Positions 12,330 to 24,205 of a DNA stretch of 64,000 bases are shown here, in pieces. Source of the DNA: Salvelinus alpinus. Taxonomy: Eukaryota > Chordata > Actinopteri > Salmoniformes > Salmonidae. The notes beneath the pieces were generated by a model. That model was not told where the DNA came from. It saw nothing but the letters and a program-made list of their open reading frames with translations, and made no database searches. The position numbers and the translations under genes were made by a program. The stretch's first letter is position 1; every line of letters starts with the position of its first letter. The DNA lies in NCBI RefSeq assembly GCF_045679555.1, contig NC_092099.1, positions 9,780,076 through 9,844,075 of the forward strand, in the 5' to 3' direction.

Positions 12330-12813
12330 CTGAGAAAAAAAAATGCTGATCATGCTGAAACATGAGGTAATGGCGGCGGATGAATGGCATGACAATGGGC
12401 CTCAGGATCTTGTCACGGTATCTTTGTGCATTAAAATTGACATCGATAAAATGCAATTGTGTTCGTTGTCCATAGCTTATGCCTGCCCATACCATATCCC
12501 CACCGCTACCATATGGCACTCTGTTTACATCGTTGACATTAGCAAACAGCTTGCCCAGACAACAGTGGCTGTGTTGTGACAAAACTGCACATTTTAATAG
12601 CATTTTATTTTCCCCCAGCACAAGGTGCACCTGTGTAATGATCATACTGTTTAATCATCTTTTTGATAAACAGGGACGTAAAACAAATTTGTGCATACAA
12701 ATTTGAAAGAAATACGCTTCTTGTCCTTATGGAACATTTCTTGGATCTTTTATTTCAGCTCATGAAACATGGGACCAACACTTAACATGTTGCGTTTATA
12801 TTGTTGTTCAGTG
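12330..12813 (-). mobile_element. Tc1-like transposon remnant (right end)
   Basis: The right terminus, GCGTTTATATTGTTGTTCAG, is followed by TA at 12814-12815, as in a salmonid Tc1 family whose ends read CTGAACAAAAATATAAACGC. The minus strand at 12330-12600 encodes the transposase block MVWAGISYGQRTQLHF and then FIRRHYLMFQHD, with the catalytic Asp region disrupted just after. The left end is missing or too decayed to place. Confidence 0.8.
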
Positions 12814-12943
12814 TATATATTGGTCTGGACAATCTATATAGCAAAAATTATTAAGATCTGATCATTTAAACATGTGATCACATGAATTGATTGATTTGTG
12901 AAATGTGTAAAATAAACAGTAACCCCATGTGTCCAAACCACAC

Positions 12944-13110
12944 CTGTTGGTTGTGGGATCTTGTTTTTTGTATTGTTGCCTTTGAGCACGACAAAGCTGC
13001 ACGTTCGTTTCTTTGCTCTTTATTGTTTTTGTGCCGGTTCTCATAATAAAAGATGATGAACCCAAACAACGCTGCATTTTGGTCTGATTCTTACAACAAC
13101 GATCGTGACA
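12944..13110 (+). repeat. 3' part of a degraded LTR
   Basis: ACCTGTTGGTTGTGGGATCTTG to CGTGACA resembles the 3' half of the solo LTR at 18737-19072, including the poly(A)-signal-like AATAAA near 13047 and the GTGACA end. The 5' part is absent. Confidence 0.65.
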
Positions 13111-13950
13111 TAGTTACACACATTAGCTCAGCATCATTGCAACTTAAAAGGCTGGAAATAAACATTTCAAAAAGTAAATCTTCCAGAAAGCACTGCTTGA
13201 ATTAACGAAAGCATGTACTAATGACTCAAAAACAAAAGGTGCCTACTTACAGACGTATCTTTATCCAGGGCCTAGTAAGGAAGAAAGATGGGGCTCATCT
13301 GTATGTTGACTCTTCAGATTGCTGTGGGAATGAATTCTGAACAGGAAGTTAGATGATTTTAAGCTGTAGTACCCAAGTAGAGTCATAGAGCACTATAACA
13401 CTATGTACAGATAGATGTACAGGCATCAGAACAATTGTCATTATTTATCATACTTCCAGTGTCAATCTTAAAATGTCATTGTGGCCTGTATGGACACTTG
13501 TACTAACCATGTTGATACCAAATGTCATGCATTTACACCAAACAGAATTTGTTCAGTGGCGCATTTTGATATTGTACTAAATCCAATACAAGTACGTGAA
13601 TGGGTTAATCGGCATCATTTAAATGTACCTCAGGTTTTCCTAGCCCCCGAGAATCCGTCCTCAATTTGAACTTTGCGCAACTACAGCTAGTTTGGGAATT
13701 TCACTTAACTTTGGGGGCATGTCGGTCTGTTTTTACACTAACTTGAATGAGTTGCTTTCCTTAGAGCTCCTCACTATTGGCCCTGGCGAGTCAGCAACTG
13801 GATTCAAACACATAGTTCATTCAAGGGAATATGGGAGGCTGTAATTTGTAGCCTGCTCCCTAACTGATGTTCTTCTCACTGCTAAACCATATTATACTAT
13901 GAGGGGAGAGCTTTTTGTTGTTGTTGTTGCTCAGCCCTTATTCAATGTGC
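13111..13950. other. Unrecognised sequence
   Basis: No gene was recognised. A (GTT)4 run lies near 13916-13929. Confidence 0.4.
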
Positions 13951-13954
13951 AGGG

Positions 13955-15700
13955 GTACTGGAGTGGTCAGGGTAGCTTTATACTTAACAAGTGACTGTTA
14001 GTAGGATATACATGTAAACAGGGCTGAAACGTGACTGTTAGCAGGAATATATAAATACTTACGGTAATAAACTAATGGTAGTACATACATGTAAACAGCA
14101 GAAATAGTGACCAGCAGCAGGATAAATAGATAGATACTAATGGCAATCAATAATCAATGAACAGCAGCGTAATAGTAGTAATAAATCGAATCAATAATAA
14201 TTTTTGCATCAGCGTAGGTGAGAGGCGGTGTATGCATGTGGGTGTAAGTGTGTGGCGTAAGTAATGAGTGTGTGAGTGATGGTGTACGTGAGTGAGTGTA
14301 TGTGTGTGTGTGCGTGTGAGTAAAAGTGACAGTAAAGGTGTGTGGGAAGAGACCTGTGGATGGGCATGAGTCAGTGTGGAGCGTCTGTGGGAGAGGAAGA
14401 GCAGTAGTTGTTAGCGATTTAACAGTTTCATGGCCAGGGGATAGAAGCTGTTTAGGAGTCAGTTGGTCTGAGCCTTGATGCACTGGTACCACCTGTCGGA
14501 CCGGAGCATGGAGAATGGTCCATGTCTCGGGTGGCTGGAGTTTTTGGCAATTCTTCTGGCCTTTCTCAGACACCGGCTGGCATGTACGTCCTGGATGGCT
14601 GGGAGCTCGCCCGAGTGATGTGCTGGGCTATACACAACACCCTTTTTAGGGCCTTCTGGTCGAGGGTGGTGCAGTTGCCATACCAGACTGTGATACAACC
14701 AGTCAGAATGCTCTAAAAGTTCCTGAGTATCTGAAGGGCCAAATAGTTTCAGCCTCCTGAGGGAGAAGAGGCGCTGCCATACCTTCTTCACGACTGTGCT
14801 GGTGTGAGAGGACCATGTGATGTGGACACCGAGGAACTTGAAGCTCTTGACCCGCTCCACTGGGCCCCGTCGATGTGGATGGGGGTGTGCACCATTTCAT
14901 GTAGTCCACAATCAGCCTTGCAAGTGTTGACCAAATTAAAAGCCTTAATCATGTCGGCCTTGGAGAGCGAGATCACCAGTCCTCTGGGACGGTGGAACCC
15001 TCATGCATGGCTCTGTGTTGTTTTTGTCGAAGCCTGCATAAAATGCATTGAGTTCGTCTGGTAGAAAGGCATTGTTGGGCAGATCACAGCTAGGTCTTCC
15101 TTTGTAATCTGTCATGGACTGAAGCCCCTGCCACATGCATCGAGCGTCAGAGCCGGTGTAATAGGATTCCACCTTGTTCCTATATTGTCTTTTTGCCTGT
15201 TTTGATGCCTCTGTGGAGGTCGTAGCGGTACTTCTCGTACGCGTTCATGTCCTCTGGGTTGGCTGCGATAGCCCTCTGTGCGGTAGCTCTGTCCTTTAGA
15301 TTAGCGTATTCCTCATTGGTAATCCAGGGCTTTTGATTGGGGAAGGAGCAAACCTTCACTGTGGGGGACAACGTTGGCAATGCATTTCCTGATGAAACCG
15401 GTGACTGAAGTGGTTAGCTTGTCGATGCTATCAGCAGAGTCCCAGAACATATTCCAGTCAGCGCTAGCAAAGCAGTCCTGCAGCTTCAGAGGGCAATTTT
15501 TCTATGGAGTGCGTCACGGGTACTTCCTGTTGAGCTTCTGTTTGTAAACAGGAAGCAGGAGTATAGAGTCATGATCTGATTCGCCAAAAGGGGAACGAGG
15601 GAGGGACTTGCATGCTTGCTTGTGGGTTGTGTAACAGTGGTCTAGGAGACGTATTGATAGAAGTTGGGCATCACGTGTCTCAGTGATGCAGAATAAACAA
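13955..15700 (-). mobile_element. LINE copy A (Jockey/L2/Rex-like), decayed
   Basis: A minus-strand non-LTR retrotransposon. From high to low coordinates it shows remnants of the ORF2 linker (about 15380-14950, including an NPEDMNAYEKYRYD block), then the post-RT region FKFLGVHI (about 14830) and the basic C-terminal region ending near 14460. A 3' untranslated region with TG/GTGAGT repeats follows. The RT core between the linker and FKFLGVHI is mostly deleted near 14960. It is the same family as the copies at 23.2-26.6 kb. Clade assignment is by resemblance only, possibly RSg-1-like; boundaries are approximate. Confidence 0.75.
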
Positions 15701-16993
15701 CAACCATAATGGAAATGAGTTTCAGTAAAATGCTAATTGAAGTGACTTTTTTGATTAAGAGAAGAGTAGAGATAAGGAAAGCCTTAACACTTGTGAGCAC
15801 TAATTCCAATGTCAATTAAGGGTCCATTCGATCACCGAGGCTGCATTTAGACAGGCAACCCAATTATGATATTTTTTTCACTAATTGGTCTTTTGACCAT
15901 TCAGATCAGCTTTGAAAAATATCTGTAGTGAAAAAATCAGAATAGTATAAGAAATATCAGAATTGGGCTGCCTGTGTAAACACAGCCTTACAGATCTAGC
16001 TGCACTCCTGTGGGCTTAGGATCTTTGTTCTGAGACAATAATTCTTTATCCAAAGAAGGCAAGAAAAAGAAACCGCAAATATCAGGCAGCTGCGCTGGGG
16101 TGGCATGACTTTGAGAGGATATTATTCAATTTCCATTTCATGTTTAATAAAATAATGTCTTCAGAGAGCATCGATTCATCTTCCAGCGAGATTAAACTGG
16201 GCTGTACTGGATTTGCAATTTGCACGTGGAGGAGGGAACAGTATTGACTTTTAGTTTGGTGTGAGACTCTGAGCTGAATGTTAGATAAACACTGTGCTCA
16301 AAGCCAGATATTCAAACTAGATGGGAGAAGAAAATAAACATAGCTGGAACTTATAACACGTGCAAATGAGGGTACCTACAACTTTATGGTCCTTTGTGCA
16401 TTGTGTACTGTGGTCATAGGTTACTTAGGTCATACAGTAGGGATGTGGTAAGGGGGTGTTTGTTCACTGTACACCCGTTTTGATATTATGTATTATCCTT
16501 TTAGATGCACCATGACTTGTGAGATTCTCTCAATATCCTGCTCATCCTGGACCATTGAAAGATGATCTGTTGAGACGCAAGTAGTAAAGTTTGATATTCC
16601 CCCAAATTAACAATGTGCATCGCATATCATGACCATATGCATTTCTCTTGAACTGAGGAAATCTTTGCTCTCTGGGAAATATTATTTTGCTGAATAGACA
16701 AAGGCCTTCTTGTAAAGTTACATAAACTCTTCCTGAATTCTATTAGTTATTTAAAAACAGATGCTACGCTTCTAGGAAAACGACCACTAACTTTCCATGT
16801 TCCAGGCCAGGCTGCCAACCCCCTCCCCTACCTTAGCATCAAGGTCTTCATTTATTCATGAGGTTATTTTATAGCAGCCTCTCTCTGAAGGGTTATTGTG
16901 GATTCTTACAGGGGATAAAACTCATTTGGGATGGGCTCTGCCTGACTCTGTGTTGTGGAAACAAGTAAGAACTTCAGGCTCACTATGATTTAC
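15701..16993. other. Unrecognised sequence
   Basis: No gene or repeat family was recognised. Confidence 0.4.
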
Positions 16994-17677
16994 GGGATGT
17001 AGGTGAACAGATGATCTCCGCATGTGTGGTTCCCACCGTGAAGCATGGAGGAGGAGGTGTGATGATGTGGGGGTGCTTTGCTGGTGACACTGTCTGTGAT
17101 TTATTCAGAATTCAAGGCACACTTAACCAGCATGGCTACCACAGCATTCTGCAGCGATACGCCATCCCATCTGGTTTGCGCTTAGTGGGACTATCCTTTG
17201 TTTTTCAACAAAACAGTGACCTAACACACCTCTAGGCTGTGTAAGGGCTATTTGACTAAGAAGGAAAGTGGTGGAGTGCTGCATCAGATGACCTGGCCTC
17301 CACAATCACCCGACCTCAACCCAATTGAGATGGTTTGGGATGAGTTGGACGTCAGAGTGAAGGAAAAGCAGTCAACAAGTGCTCAGCATTTGTGGGATGT
17401 CCTACAAGACTGTTGGAAAAACATTCCAGGTGAAGCTGGTTGAGAGAATGCCAAGAGTGTGCAAGGCTGTTATCAAGGCAAATGGTGGTTACTTCGAAGA
17501 ATCTAAAATACAAAATATATTTTGATTCGTTTAACACTTTTTTGGTTACTACATGATTCCATATGTGTTATTTCATAGTTTTGATGTCTTCACTATTATT
17601 CTATAATGTAGAAAATAGTAAAAAATAAAGAAAAACCATTGAATGAGTAGGTGTGTCCAAACTTTTGATTGGTGCTG
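16994..17677 (+). mobile_element. 5'-truncated Tc1-like transposon
   Basis: This carries the 3' half of a Tc1-like transposase on the plus strand: VKHGGGGVMMWGCF (about 17040-17080), then a frame change, then WPPQSPDLNPIEMVWDELD (about 17295-17350) holding the final catalytic acidic residue. The right inverted repeat ends CAAACTTTTGATTGGTGCTG before TA at 17678-17679. The left terminus and the N-terminal coding part are missing. It is non-functional. Confidence 0.85.
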
Positions 17678-17789
17678 TACGTTACTCAGATTTTCCAGTG
17701 ACACTGGCCTTGGCATTGCACTGGTAAATTATGCTCCTGCTAATTGTCTCTGTGCTGAATTCTTGTAGTAGGCCTTGGGCTGTATAGTC

Positions 17790-17978
17790 TCAATTACACC
17801 CGGTTGGCACCCCAACGTATACACAGTTCCATGTGTAGAACCCTCTGTGGAAAGGGTTTTACCTGGAACCCAAAAGGGTTTTACCTTGAACCAAAAACGA
17901 TCCTTCAAAGGGTTCTCCTATGGGGACAGCCGAAGAACCCTTTTAGATTCTAGATAGCATCTTTTTTTTCTAAGAGTG
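17790..17978. repeat. MITE-like element with AGAACCC/AAGGGTT units
   Basis: Repeated AAAGGGTT and GAACC units end in CTAAGAGTG followed by TA (17979-17980), a terminus typical of a common teleost miniature element. The left end is uncertain. Confidence 0.55.
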
Positions 17979-18297
17979 TAGTAATACAAAACAATACGCA
18001 CATAATCCAAAAAGTAAAAAGAAAGAAATTAAGAAATATCAGAACAAGCAATGTCAGAGTCCAGAATATACAGTTGAAGTCGGAAGTTTACATACACCTT
18101 AGCCAAATATTTTTTTAATCAGTTTTTCACAATTCCTGACATTTAATCCCAGTAAAAATTCCCTGTCTTAGGTCAGTTAGGATCAATACTTTATTTTAAG
18201 AATGTGAAATGTCAAAATAATATTAGAAAGAATGATTTATTTCAGCTTTTATTTCTTTCATCACATTCCCAGTGGGTCAGAAGTTTACATACATTCA

Positions 18298-19635
18298 ATT
18301 GGTATTTGGTAGCAATGCCTTTAAATTGTTTAACTTGGGTCAAACGGTTCCACAATGAGTTGGGTGAATTTTGGCCCATTCCTCCTTACAGAGCTGGTGT
18401 AACTGAGTCAGGTTTGTAGGCGTCATTGCTCGCACACACTGTTTCAGTTCTGCCCACAAATGTTCTATATGATTGAGGTCAGGGCTTTGTGATGGCCACT
18501 CCAATACCTTGACTTTGTGTCCTTAAGCCATTTTGCCACAACTTTGGAAGTATGCCTGGGGTCATTGTCCATTTGGAAGACCCATTTGCGACCAAGCTGT
18601 AACTTCCTGACTGATGTCCTGAGATGTTGCTTCAATATATCCACATAATTTTCCTGCCTCATGATGCCATCTATTTGTGAAGTGCACCAGTCCCTCCTGC
18701 AGCAAAGCACCCCCACAACATGATGCTGTCACCCCCTGTCACACCCTGACCTTAGAGATCCTTTTATTTCTCTATTTGGTTAGGTCAGGGTGTGATTAGG
18801 GTGGGCATTCTAGTTTTTCGTTTTCTATGTTGGCCTGGTATGGTTCCCAATCAGAGGCAGCTGTCTATCATTTTCTCTGTTTGGGGATCATATTTAGGCA
18901 GCCTTTTCCCACCTGTTGTTTGTGGGATCTTGTTTTTGTGTAGGGCCTGTGAACACAGCATTTACTTCACTTTTCGTTTGTTCTGTATTGTTTTTGGGGA
19001 GTTTCATTTATTAAAACATGTGGAACTCTACGCACGCTGCGCCTTGGTTCATTCATTCCAACATCCGTGACACCCCCGTGCTTCACGGTTGGGATGGTGT
19101 TCTTCGGCTTGCAAGCCTCCCCCTTTTTCCTCCAAACATAACAATGGTCATTATGGCCAAACAGTTCTATTTTTGTTTCATCAGAGCAGAGGACATTTCT
19201 CCAAAAAGTACAATCTTTGTCCCCATGTGCAGTTGCAAACCGTAGTATGGCTTTTTTTATGGTGGTTTTGGAGCAGTGGCTTCTTCCTCGCTGAGCGGCC
19301 TTTCCGGTTATGTCGATATAGGACTCATTTTACTGTGGATATAGATACTTTTGTACCTGTTTCGTCCAGCATCTTCACAAGGTTCTTTGCTGTTGTTCTG
19401 GGATTGATTTGCATTTTTCACACCAAAGTATGTTCATCTCTAGGAGACAGAACGCGTCTCCTTCCTGAGCGGTATGACGGCTGCGTGGTTCCATGGTGTT
19501 TATGCTTGCGTACTATTGTTTGTACAGATAAACGTGGTACTTTCAGACGTTTGGAAATTGCTCCCAATGATGAACCAGACTTGTGGAGGTCTACAATTTA
19601 TTTGTTGTTTGTTAGATTTCTTTTGATTTTCCCAT
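18298..19635 (-). pseudogene. Sleeping Beauty-like transposase pseudogene
   Basis: The N-terminus MGKSKEI is visible at 19635-19615 and is followed at once by a stop. The middle holds the KIDGIMRQENYVDILKQHL-type block and the catalytic DNDP-HTSK block (about 18560-18690). The C-terminal FKGIATKY block lies at about 18305-18325. Multiple stops and frameshifts, a disrupted region between the DNDP block and the C-terminus, and a 336-bp LTR inserted in the middle make it clearly inactive. The family would bind the IR/DR ends and cut at TA. Confidence 0.88.
18737..19072 (+). repeat. Solo LTR inside the Sleeping Beauty-like element
   Basis: 336 bp starting TGTCACACCC and ending CCGTGACA, with TGTCAC/GTGACA as terminal inverted repeat. 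ATTAAA at about 19011-19016 suggests plus orientation. CCCCC on both sides (18732-18736 and 19073-19077) is the 5-bp target duplication. No internal region remains, which is what LTR-LTR recombination leaves. Confidence 0.88.
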
Positions 19636-20147
19636 GATGTCAACAAGTTTGAAGTTTGAAGGTAAGCCTTGATATACATCCACAGGTACACCTCCAAATG
19701 ACTCAAATGTTGTCAATTAGCCTATCAGAAGCTTCTAAAGCCATGACATCATTTTCTGGAATTTTCCAAGCTGTTTATGGGCACAGTCAACTTAGTGTAT
19801 GTAAACTTCTGACCCACTGGAATTGTGATACAGTGAATTATAAGTGAAATAATATGTCTGTAAACAATTATTGGAAAAATGACCTGTGTCATGCACAAAG
19901 TAGATGTCCTAACTGACTTGCCAAAACTATAGTTTGTTAACAAGAAATTTGTGGAGTTGTTGAAAAACGAGTTTTATTGACTCCAACATAAGTGTATGTA
20001 TTCTGACATTTCACATTATTATAATAAAGTATTGATCCTAGCTGACCTAAAACAGGGAGTTTTTACTGGGATTAAATGTCAGGAATTGTGAAAAACTGAG
20101 TTTAAATGTATTTTGCTAAGGTGTATGTAAACTTCCGACTTCAACTG

Positions 20148-21518
20148 TAAGTATTCAGACCCTTTGCTATGAGACTCGAAATGAAGCTCAGGTGCACCTG
20201 TTTCCATTGAGATGTTTCTACAACTTGATTGAGTCCACCTGTGGTAAATTCAATTGATTGGACGTGATTTGGAAAGGCACACACCTTTCTATATAAAGGT
20301 CCCTCAGTTGACAGTGCATGCCAGAGCAAAAACCAAGCCATGAGGTCGAAGGAATTGTCTGTAGAGCCCCGAGAGAGGATTGTGTCGAGGCACAGATCTG
20401 GGGAAGGGTACAAAAAAATGTCTGCTGCATTGAAGGTCCCCAAGAACACAGTGGACTCCATTATTCTTAAATGGAAGAAGTTTGGAACCACCAAAACTCT
20501 TCCTAGAGCTGGCCGCCCGGCCAAACTGAGCAACCCGGGGCGAAGGGCCTTGATCAGGGAGGTGACCTTGAAACCCGATGGTCACTCTGACAGAGCCTCA
20601 GAGTTCCTCTGGGAAGAACTTTCCAGAAGGACAGCCAATCAGGCCTTTATGGTAGAGTGGCCAGACGGAAGCCACTCCTCAGTAAAAGGCACATGACAGC
20701 CCACTTGGAGTTTGCCAAAAGGCACCTAAAGGACTCTCAGACCATGAGAAACAATAATCTCTGGTCTGATGAAACCAAGATTGAATTCTTTGGCCTGTAT
20801 GCCAAGCATCACGTCTGGAAGAAACCTGGCACCATCCCTATGATGAAGCATGGTGGTGGCAGCATCATGCTGTGGGGATATTTTTCAGTGGCGGGGACTG
20901 GGAGACTAGTCAGAATCGAGGAAAAGATTAACAGAGCAAAGTACAGAGAGATCCTTGATGAAAACCTGCTCCAGAGCGAAGACTGGGGCGAAGGTTCACC
21001 TTCAAACAGGACAATAACCCTAAGCACATGGCCAAGACAATGCATGAGTGGCTTTGGGACAAGTCTCTGAATGTCCTTGAGTGGCCCAGCCAGAGCCTGG
21101 ACTTGAACCTGATCAAACATCTCTGGAGAGACCTAAAAATAGCTGTGCAGCGACGCTCCCCATCCAACCTGACAGAGCTTGAGTGGATCTGCAGAGAAGA
21201 ATGGGAGAAACTTCCCAAATACAGGTGTGCCAAGCTTGTAGCGTCATAGCCAAGAAGACTTGAGGCTGTCATCGCTGCCGAAGGTGCGTCACCAAAGTAC
21301 TGAGTAAAGGGTCTGAACACTTATGAAAATGTAATATTTCAGTTTTGTATTTTTAATACATTTGCAAAAATTTCTAAAAACCTGTTTTTCTTTGTCATTA
21401 TGGGGTATTGTGTGTAGATCGATGAGAGAAAAAACATTTAATCATATTTTAGAATAAAGCTGTAACATAACAAAATGTGGATGAAGTCAGGGGGTCTGAA
21501 TACTTTACGAATGCTCTG
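20148..21518 (+). mobile_element. Tc1-like transposon abutting the Sleeping Beauty-like element
   Basis: The right end AAGTCAGGGGGTCTGAATAC...GCTCTG is followed by TA (21519-21520). The left end starts at AGTATTCAGACCC directly after the neighbouring element's TA, so the outermost roughly 20 bp of its left inverted repeat are missing. The transposase gene is on the plus strand. Confidence 0.88.
20340..21303 (+). pseudogene. Tc1-like transposase pseudogene
   Basis: The ATG at 20340 opens a helix-turn-helix domain (SVEPRERIVSRHRSGEGYKK), then a GRPAK hook (about 20510). The frame is lost after about 20620, where a deletion removes part of the second DNA-binding domain. It continues in another frame with WSDETKIEFFG (20762-20790) and KHGGGSIMLWG (about 20845-20880). 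A further deletion at about 20985 removes part of the region before the second Asp, and the HTA-type block is altered. WPSQSLDLN with LWRDLK (about 21080-21140) keeps the last region, but Glu is replaced by Lys in the LIKHLW stretch. The gene ends TGA at 21301. It is non-functional. Confidence 0.88.
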
Positions 21519-21520
21519 TA

Positions 21521-22366
21521 TATATATAATGGTGTATAGACAGTACGATTGTATAGGAATATAAAAGGTGTGTACAACAGTAGTTTTAGAGGATGATGAG
21601 CCATGACTGGAATACAGTATATACATATAAGGTGCACAAGGAAATGCACTTGAGAGGTATCACTTGTCGTAATTATTGGAAGGGGGACAATGCATTTCTG
21701 TTTTGCTGTGGACAGAAGCTCCAATTGTCTCTCATTAAGTACCTGTGGAAATTGGTAGAAAGAAAAAGAGAAGGAGTGAAAGAAAAAGACAGTAAATCAC
21801 TCAATGTATGACAGTGAATAGAAATGGTCTTTGCAATAATAGCACTTCAACACCGCAAAGCTTTCTCTATTTACCTGAGACTCACAATGGGCTTCTGTAA
21901 AGCGAGACGCCTCCTTTCAGAATTCTGGTTAATGGAGGAGCGGATGAGTACTACTTCGGGGAGAGCAGACGAGGAATATGAAAGTCAACAATGCTAGTCT
22001 CTTTCCGTCTCTTATGCAAATACAACTAACGGTAGTAGACTACGGAAGTCTATCAAGTCCAATTCACAGAGTGTTCAACTGGAGAAGTATCATTATGACA
22101 CTTGGATGTTTCGTTATGAGTGCGACAAATTATATGGATTAAAGATATGGGTGTCGCCAAATATTTTGGCTATGTGCTGGCGTAGTGTCATTAAGCTGGC
22201 AGAGTGAGTGCACTGAATGCACCCTCGTTGACTCAACATCAGCCCGGAGTGACGGGCATGACACTGATTGACCCTAGGCCCTGGCATGGGAACATCTTCT
22301 GATCTGAGGAGTAATGGGAGAGGATGTTTGTGGTTTTTGCCTATGCCTCATACAGTGTGGACAGTT
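21521..22366. other. Unrecognised sequence
   Basis: No gene or family was recognised. Confidence 0.4.
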
Positions 22367-22478
22367 ATCCCACTGGGCACAGATGTAAATTCAACATGTA
22401 TTCCACGTAGGTTCAACATCATTTCATCAAAACGATGTGGAAACAACGTTGATTCAACCTGTGCATGCCCAGTGGGAT
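22367..22478. mobile_element. 112-bp foldback MITE
   Basis: Perfect 13-bp terminal inverted repeats, ATCCCACTGGGCA (22367-22379) and TGCCCAGTGGGAT (22466-22478). The interior is also partly palindromic (GTAGGTTCAAC / GTTGATTCAAC style). This is a common non-coding teleost family. Confidence 0.8.
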
Positions 22479-22865
22479 GTGTAGGAATCGCCTCTGCTTC
22501 AAGGTGACAGGATAGACCATATGGTGCCTTCAGGCCCTGTATATCCATGCAGCTTGGTCTGTACATGTGCTGGGTAAGCCTCTGTTTTTCTTCAAACATC
22601 TATTCAAGAGGTAGGGTGGCACTTAGATTTATAGACGTTGGTGTTCTGTTTAAAGTCCACTCTTGGAACATAATCTCTTTGGAATGACTTGCTCAAATGT
22701 AATATATATCAGCTTTAGTTTTGATGTGCGAGAGTAATTCACATTCTCAACGTTAAGCCTCAAATTCATGTATGTACAACCGAGCGCTACGGAGTGGAAT
22801 GGTTACATAAAACAGAACGCCTGAAAAATGAAAGTGAGGAATTGCCATCAATCTCCCTAGTTTGT

Positions 22866-23213
22866 CATAGCCAACAGCCCAGCTAACAATTCTAGGACGA
22901 GAGAACGTTTTTGTAATGTTAACCGTAATGTTCCCCTAATGTTTGAGTGTCCAGTTTTCCATTAGTTAGGGGAACATTATATCCATGTTAGCAGAAACCT
23001 TCTGAGAACATTTTTTAGCATGTTTTGGCATTAGAGTTTGGAGAACATTCCCTTAATTCCCAGCAGAACATACCCAGAATGTGGTTGCCATGTTCTCAGA
23101 ATTTAAGATATTAATGTTCTAGACTCGTTTCTTGAGAACGTTGCAAGAACATTCATATGTCCAGTTTTCTGGGGGTTAGGAGAATATTCCATCAACGTCC
23201 CACCAAACATACA
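22866..23213. repeat. GAACATT-rich repeat, relative of 28.06-28.85 kb
   Basis: It shares CAGCTAACAA at the left and TTCTCAGAATTTAAGATATTAATGTTCTAGAC in its interior with the inverted arms near 28.2 kb. It is made of diverged GAACATT/GTTCTC motifs. Confidence 0.65.
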
Positions 23214-24205
23214 CAAATCAAATCAAAATGTATTTGTCACGTGCGCCGAATACAACAGGTGTAGGCCTTAAAGTGAAATGCTTACTTACAGGCCATAACA
23301 AACAGTTTTTTAAAAGTAAAACATAGATATTAGGTGAACAATAGATAAGCAAAGAAATAAAAAACAACAGTAAAAAGTTAGTGAAAAATAACAGTAGCGA
23401 GGCTATATACAGGCACCGGTTAGTCGAGCTAATTGAGGTAGTATGTACATGTAGTTATGGTTAAAGTGACAATGCATATTTGATAAACAGAGAGTAGCAG
23501 TAGAGTAAAAGAAGGGTTGGGGGGGGGGGGGGGACGACACAATGCAGATAGTCCAGGTAGCCATTTGATTACCTGTTCAGGAGTCTTATGGCTTGGGGGT
23601 AAAATCTGTTGAGAAGCCTTTTGGTCCTAGACTTGGCACTCCAGTACCGGTTGCCATGCGTTAGTAGAGAGAACAGTCTATGACTGGGGTGGCTGGGGTC
23701 TTTGACAATTATTAGGGCCTTCCTCTGACACCGCCTGGTGTAGAGGTCCTGGATGGCAGGCAGCTTAGCCCCAGTGATGTACTGGGCCGTACGCACTACC
23801 CTCTACCCTCTGTAGGCCGAGCAGGTGCCGTACCAGGCAGTGATGCAACCAGTCAGTATGCTCTCGATGTTGCAGCTGTAGAACCTTTTGAGGATCTGAG
23901 GACCCAGGCCAAATCTTTTTAGTTTCCTGAGGGGGAATAGGCTTTGCCCTCTTCACGACTGTCTTGGTGTGTTTGCATCATTCTAGTTTGTTGTTGATGT
24001 GGACACCAAGGAACTTGAAGCTTTCAACCTGCTCCACTACAGCCCCGTTGATGAGAATGGGGGTGTGCTCGGTCTTCCTTTTCCTGTACGTTGAGGGACA
24101 GGTTGTTATTCTGGCACCACCCGGCCAGGTCTCTGACCTCCTCCCTATAGGCTGTCTCGTCATTGTCGGTGATCAGGCCTACCACTGTTGTGTCGTCTGC
24201 AAACT
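23214..24205 (-). mobile_element. LINE copy B, 5'-truncated
   Basis: The 3' tail is at 23214 (plus-strand CAAATCAAATCAAAATG). The reading frame upstream of it encodes, on the minus strand, the RT catalytic motif FADD (about 24185-24200), then CQNNNLSLNV, FKFLGVHI (about 24000) and the C-terminal block ending FYPQAIRLLN (about 23575-23600), with frameshifts. The copy stops just before the FADD motif, where the 3' tail of copy C begins. A G13 run lies at about 23520-23533. Confidence 0.82.

Larger units (their letters stand above)
18071..20147 (-). mobile_element. Sleeping Beauty-type Tc1 transposon carrying a solo LTR
   Basis: The outer ends CAGTTGAAGTCGGAAGTTTA and its complement are perfect inverted repeats flanked by TA (18069-18070 and 20148-20149). 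Inner direct-repeat copies (GGGTCAGAAGTTTACATACA type) lie at about 18275-18295 and 19797-19818, so the IR/DR layout of salmonid Sleeping Beauty-like elements is preserved. A 336-bp LTR (18737-19072) interrupts it; without that and its target duplication the element is about 1.74 kb, close to the family's usual size. Confidence 0.93.

Noticed and set aside
19089..19637. A 182-residue plus-strand frame in the Sleeping Beauty-like element
   Set aside because: It is antisense to the transposase remnant and has no recognisable domain.
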